Positions 6,472-6,690 of a stretch of DNA of 6,690 nucleotides are shown here, piece by piece. The notes beneath the pieces are model-generated. The model made no database searches. It was not told where the DNA came from and worked only from the letters and a program-made list of their open reading frames with translations. The first letter of the stretch is position 1; each line of letters starts with the position of its first letter. The DNA comes from Ruminococcus sp. UBA7013 (lineage in GTDB: Bacteria > Bacillota > Clostridia > Oscillospirales > Ruminococcaceae), in NCBI GenBank assembly GCA_002449585.1, contig DJXD01000070.1, forward strand, positions 1-6,690, given 5' to 3'. A program made the translations under genes and the position numbers.

Positions 6472-6501
6472 TTGACAAATAATGCTATTATGTGTTATAA
6501 T
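6472..6501 (+). promoter_or_regulatory. Strong sigma-A-type promoter of the rightmost gene
   Basis: The consensus -35 TTGACA (6472-6477) and consensus -10 TATAAT (6496-6501) are 18 bp apart, and a TG one base before the -10 (6493-6494) makes it an extended -10 promoter. It points at the reading frame starting at 6545. Transcription should begin near 6508, giving a short leader of about 37 nt. The spacer is filled by an inverted repeat (6475-6495). Confidence 0.82.
6475..6495. promoter_or_regulatory. Inverted repeat in promoter spacer, candidate operator
   Basis: The arms ACAAATAAT (6475-6483) and ATTATGTGT (6487-6495) pair at 8 of 9 positions around a central GCT. The dyad overlaps the end of the -35 box and fills the gap up to the -10, where a repressor would block polymerase. 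An exact copy of one arm, ATTATTTGT, occurs at 6435-6443, about five helical turns from the right arm. The regulator is unknown, and AT-richness raises the chance of coincidence. Confidence 0.45.
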
Positions 6502-6544
6502 ATTTCAAATGTAAAACTTCACTATGCTATAAGGGGGGCATACA

Positions 6545-6690
6545 ATGGAACAAAAGCTCATTACAGTGGAAGAAATTATTAGAAATGCACGGGATGTGAC
6601 AAAATTGTTAAATAAACAGCATTCTCAAGCACTTGGGCAGCTAATCTGGAGTGAACTCTCCCCCACCTATAGAGGCGGGGGCTTCGCAAG
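6545..6690 (+). CDS. Hypothetical protein, 5' part only (runs off the window)
   Basis: An open frame of 48 complete codons starts at ATG 6545 behind a ribosome binding site AAGGGGGG (6531-6538, 6-nt spacing, the same style as parB) and a consensus promoter. No stop codon occurs before the window ends. Visible residues include MEQKLITVEEIIRNARD at the start and are mostly helical-looking and polar. There is no signal peptide, and I do not recognise the family. From about residue 38 (SPTYRGGGF) the frame is encoded by the GC-rich hairpin at 6660-6681, which looks like a mobile-element end. The natural protein may therefore be interrupted here, with the last ten residues being readthrough into foreign DNA. 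It is divergent from sipL-spoIVA and probably unrelated to it. Confidence 0.6.
   Translation, partial: MEQKLITVEEIIRNARDVTKLLNKQHSQALGQLIWSELSPTYRGGGFA
6660..6681 (+). mobile_element. GC-rich mismatched hairpin resembling an IS200/IS605 (TnpB-type) right end
   Basis: CCCCC-A-CCT (6660-6668) pairs with AGG-C-GGGGG (6673-6681) around the loop ATAG: eight pairs with one A/C mismatch, followed by CTTCGCAAG. Imperfect hairpins of this kind, preceded by a GAACTC-like stretch and followed by CTTC, are typical of IS200/IS605 right ends and of the 3' end of TnpB guide RNAs. No tnpA or tnpB lies upstream in the window. If the reading is right, this is a solo end or a small non-autonomous derivative. 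It is not a terminator, since no T-run follows. The identification rests on recalled resemblance only. Confidence 0.4.

Noticed and set aside
6421..6528. Repeated AATGCT/TATGCT hexamers upstream of the rightmost gene
   Set aside because: Four occurrences (6421, 6457, 6481, 6523) with irregular spacing in AT-rich DNA; not distinguishable from chance.
6539..6546. Perfect sigma-E -10 sequence CATACAAT on the + strand
   Set aside because: No sigma-E -35 element occurs at the required spacing (6518-6524 reads TTCACTA), and the sequence lies between the ribosome binding site and start codon of the rightmost frame, so it is likely chance.

Overview
The window looks like an origin-proximal segment of the chromosome of an endospore-forming, low-to-mid GC member of the Clostridia, perhaps a Lachnospiraceae-type anaerobe. 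Three things support this: a chromosomal parA-parB (soj-spo0J) pair among five parS-type palindromes, strong AAGGAGG/GGGGGG Shine-Dalgarno sites, and a SpoIVA next to a SipL-like DUF3794/LysM protein. SipL is the clostridial SpoIVA partner. The family-level placement is inference.

Left arm (1-3162, + strand): two parS-type sites (one imperfect) and an extended -10 promoter precede parA. parB follows 12 bp later. A perfect parS starts on the base after the parB stop codon, and serS begins 21 bp beyond it. The three genes read as one transcription unit. The SerRS has variant motif 2 and motif 3 signatures that look more like the archaeal/eukaryotic type than the usual bacterial type.

Convergence point (3163-3238): the 76 bp between serS and the oppositely oriented spoIVA hold two more perfect parS sites flanking a GC-rich terminator hairpin. 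One of these parS sites sits inside a 24-bp perfect palindrome.

Right arm (3239-6326, - strand): sipL and spoIVA form a two-gene operon, 12 bp apart, behind a good candidate sigma-E (mother-cell) promoter. Their products are the two partners that anchor the spore coat basement layer to the outer forespore membrane, so the operon is a self-contained coat-anchoring module.

Right edge (6327-6690, + strand): an AT-rich intergenic region carries a consensus extended -10 promoter with a near-perfect inverted repeat in its spacer. It drives an unrecognised reading frame that runs off the window. Near the window end this frame passes through a GC-rich mismatched hairpin resembling the right end of IS200/IS605 (TnpB-type) elements, so the gene may be interrupted or the hairpin may be a solo element end.

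I see no CRISPR array, tRNA, rRNA, T-box or riboswitch. The points most worth a second look are the parS placements, the sipL-spoIVA linkage, the unusual SerRS and the right-edge hairpin/operator region.
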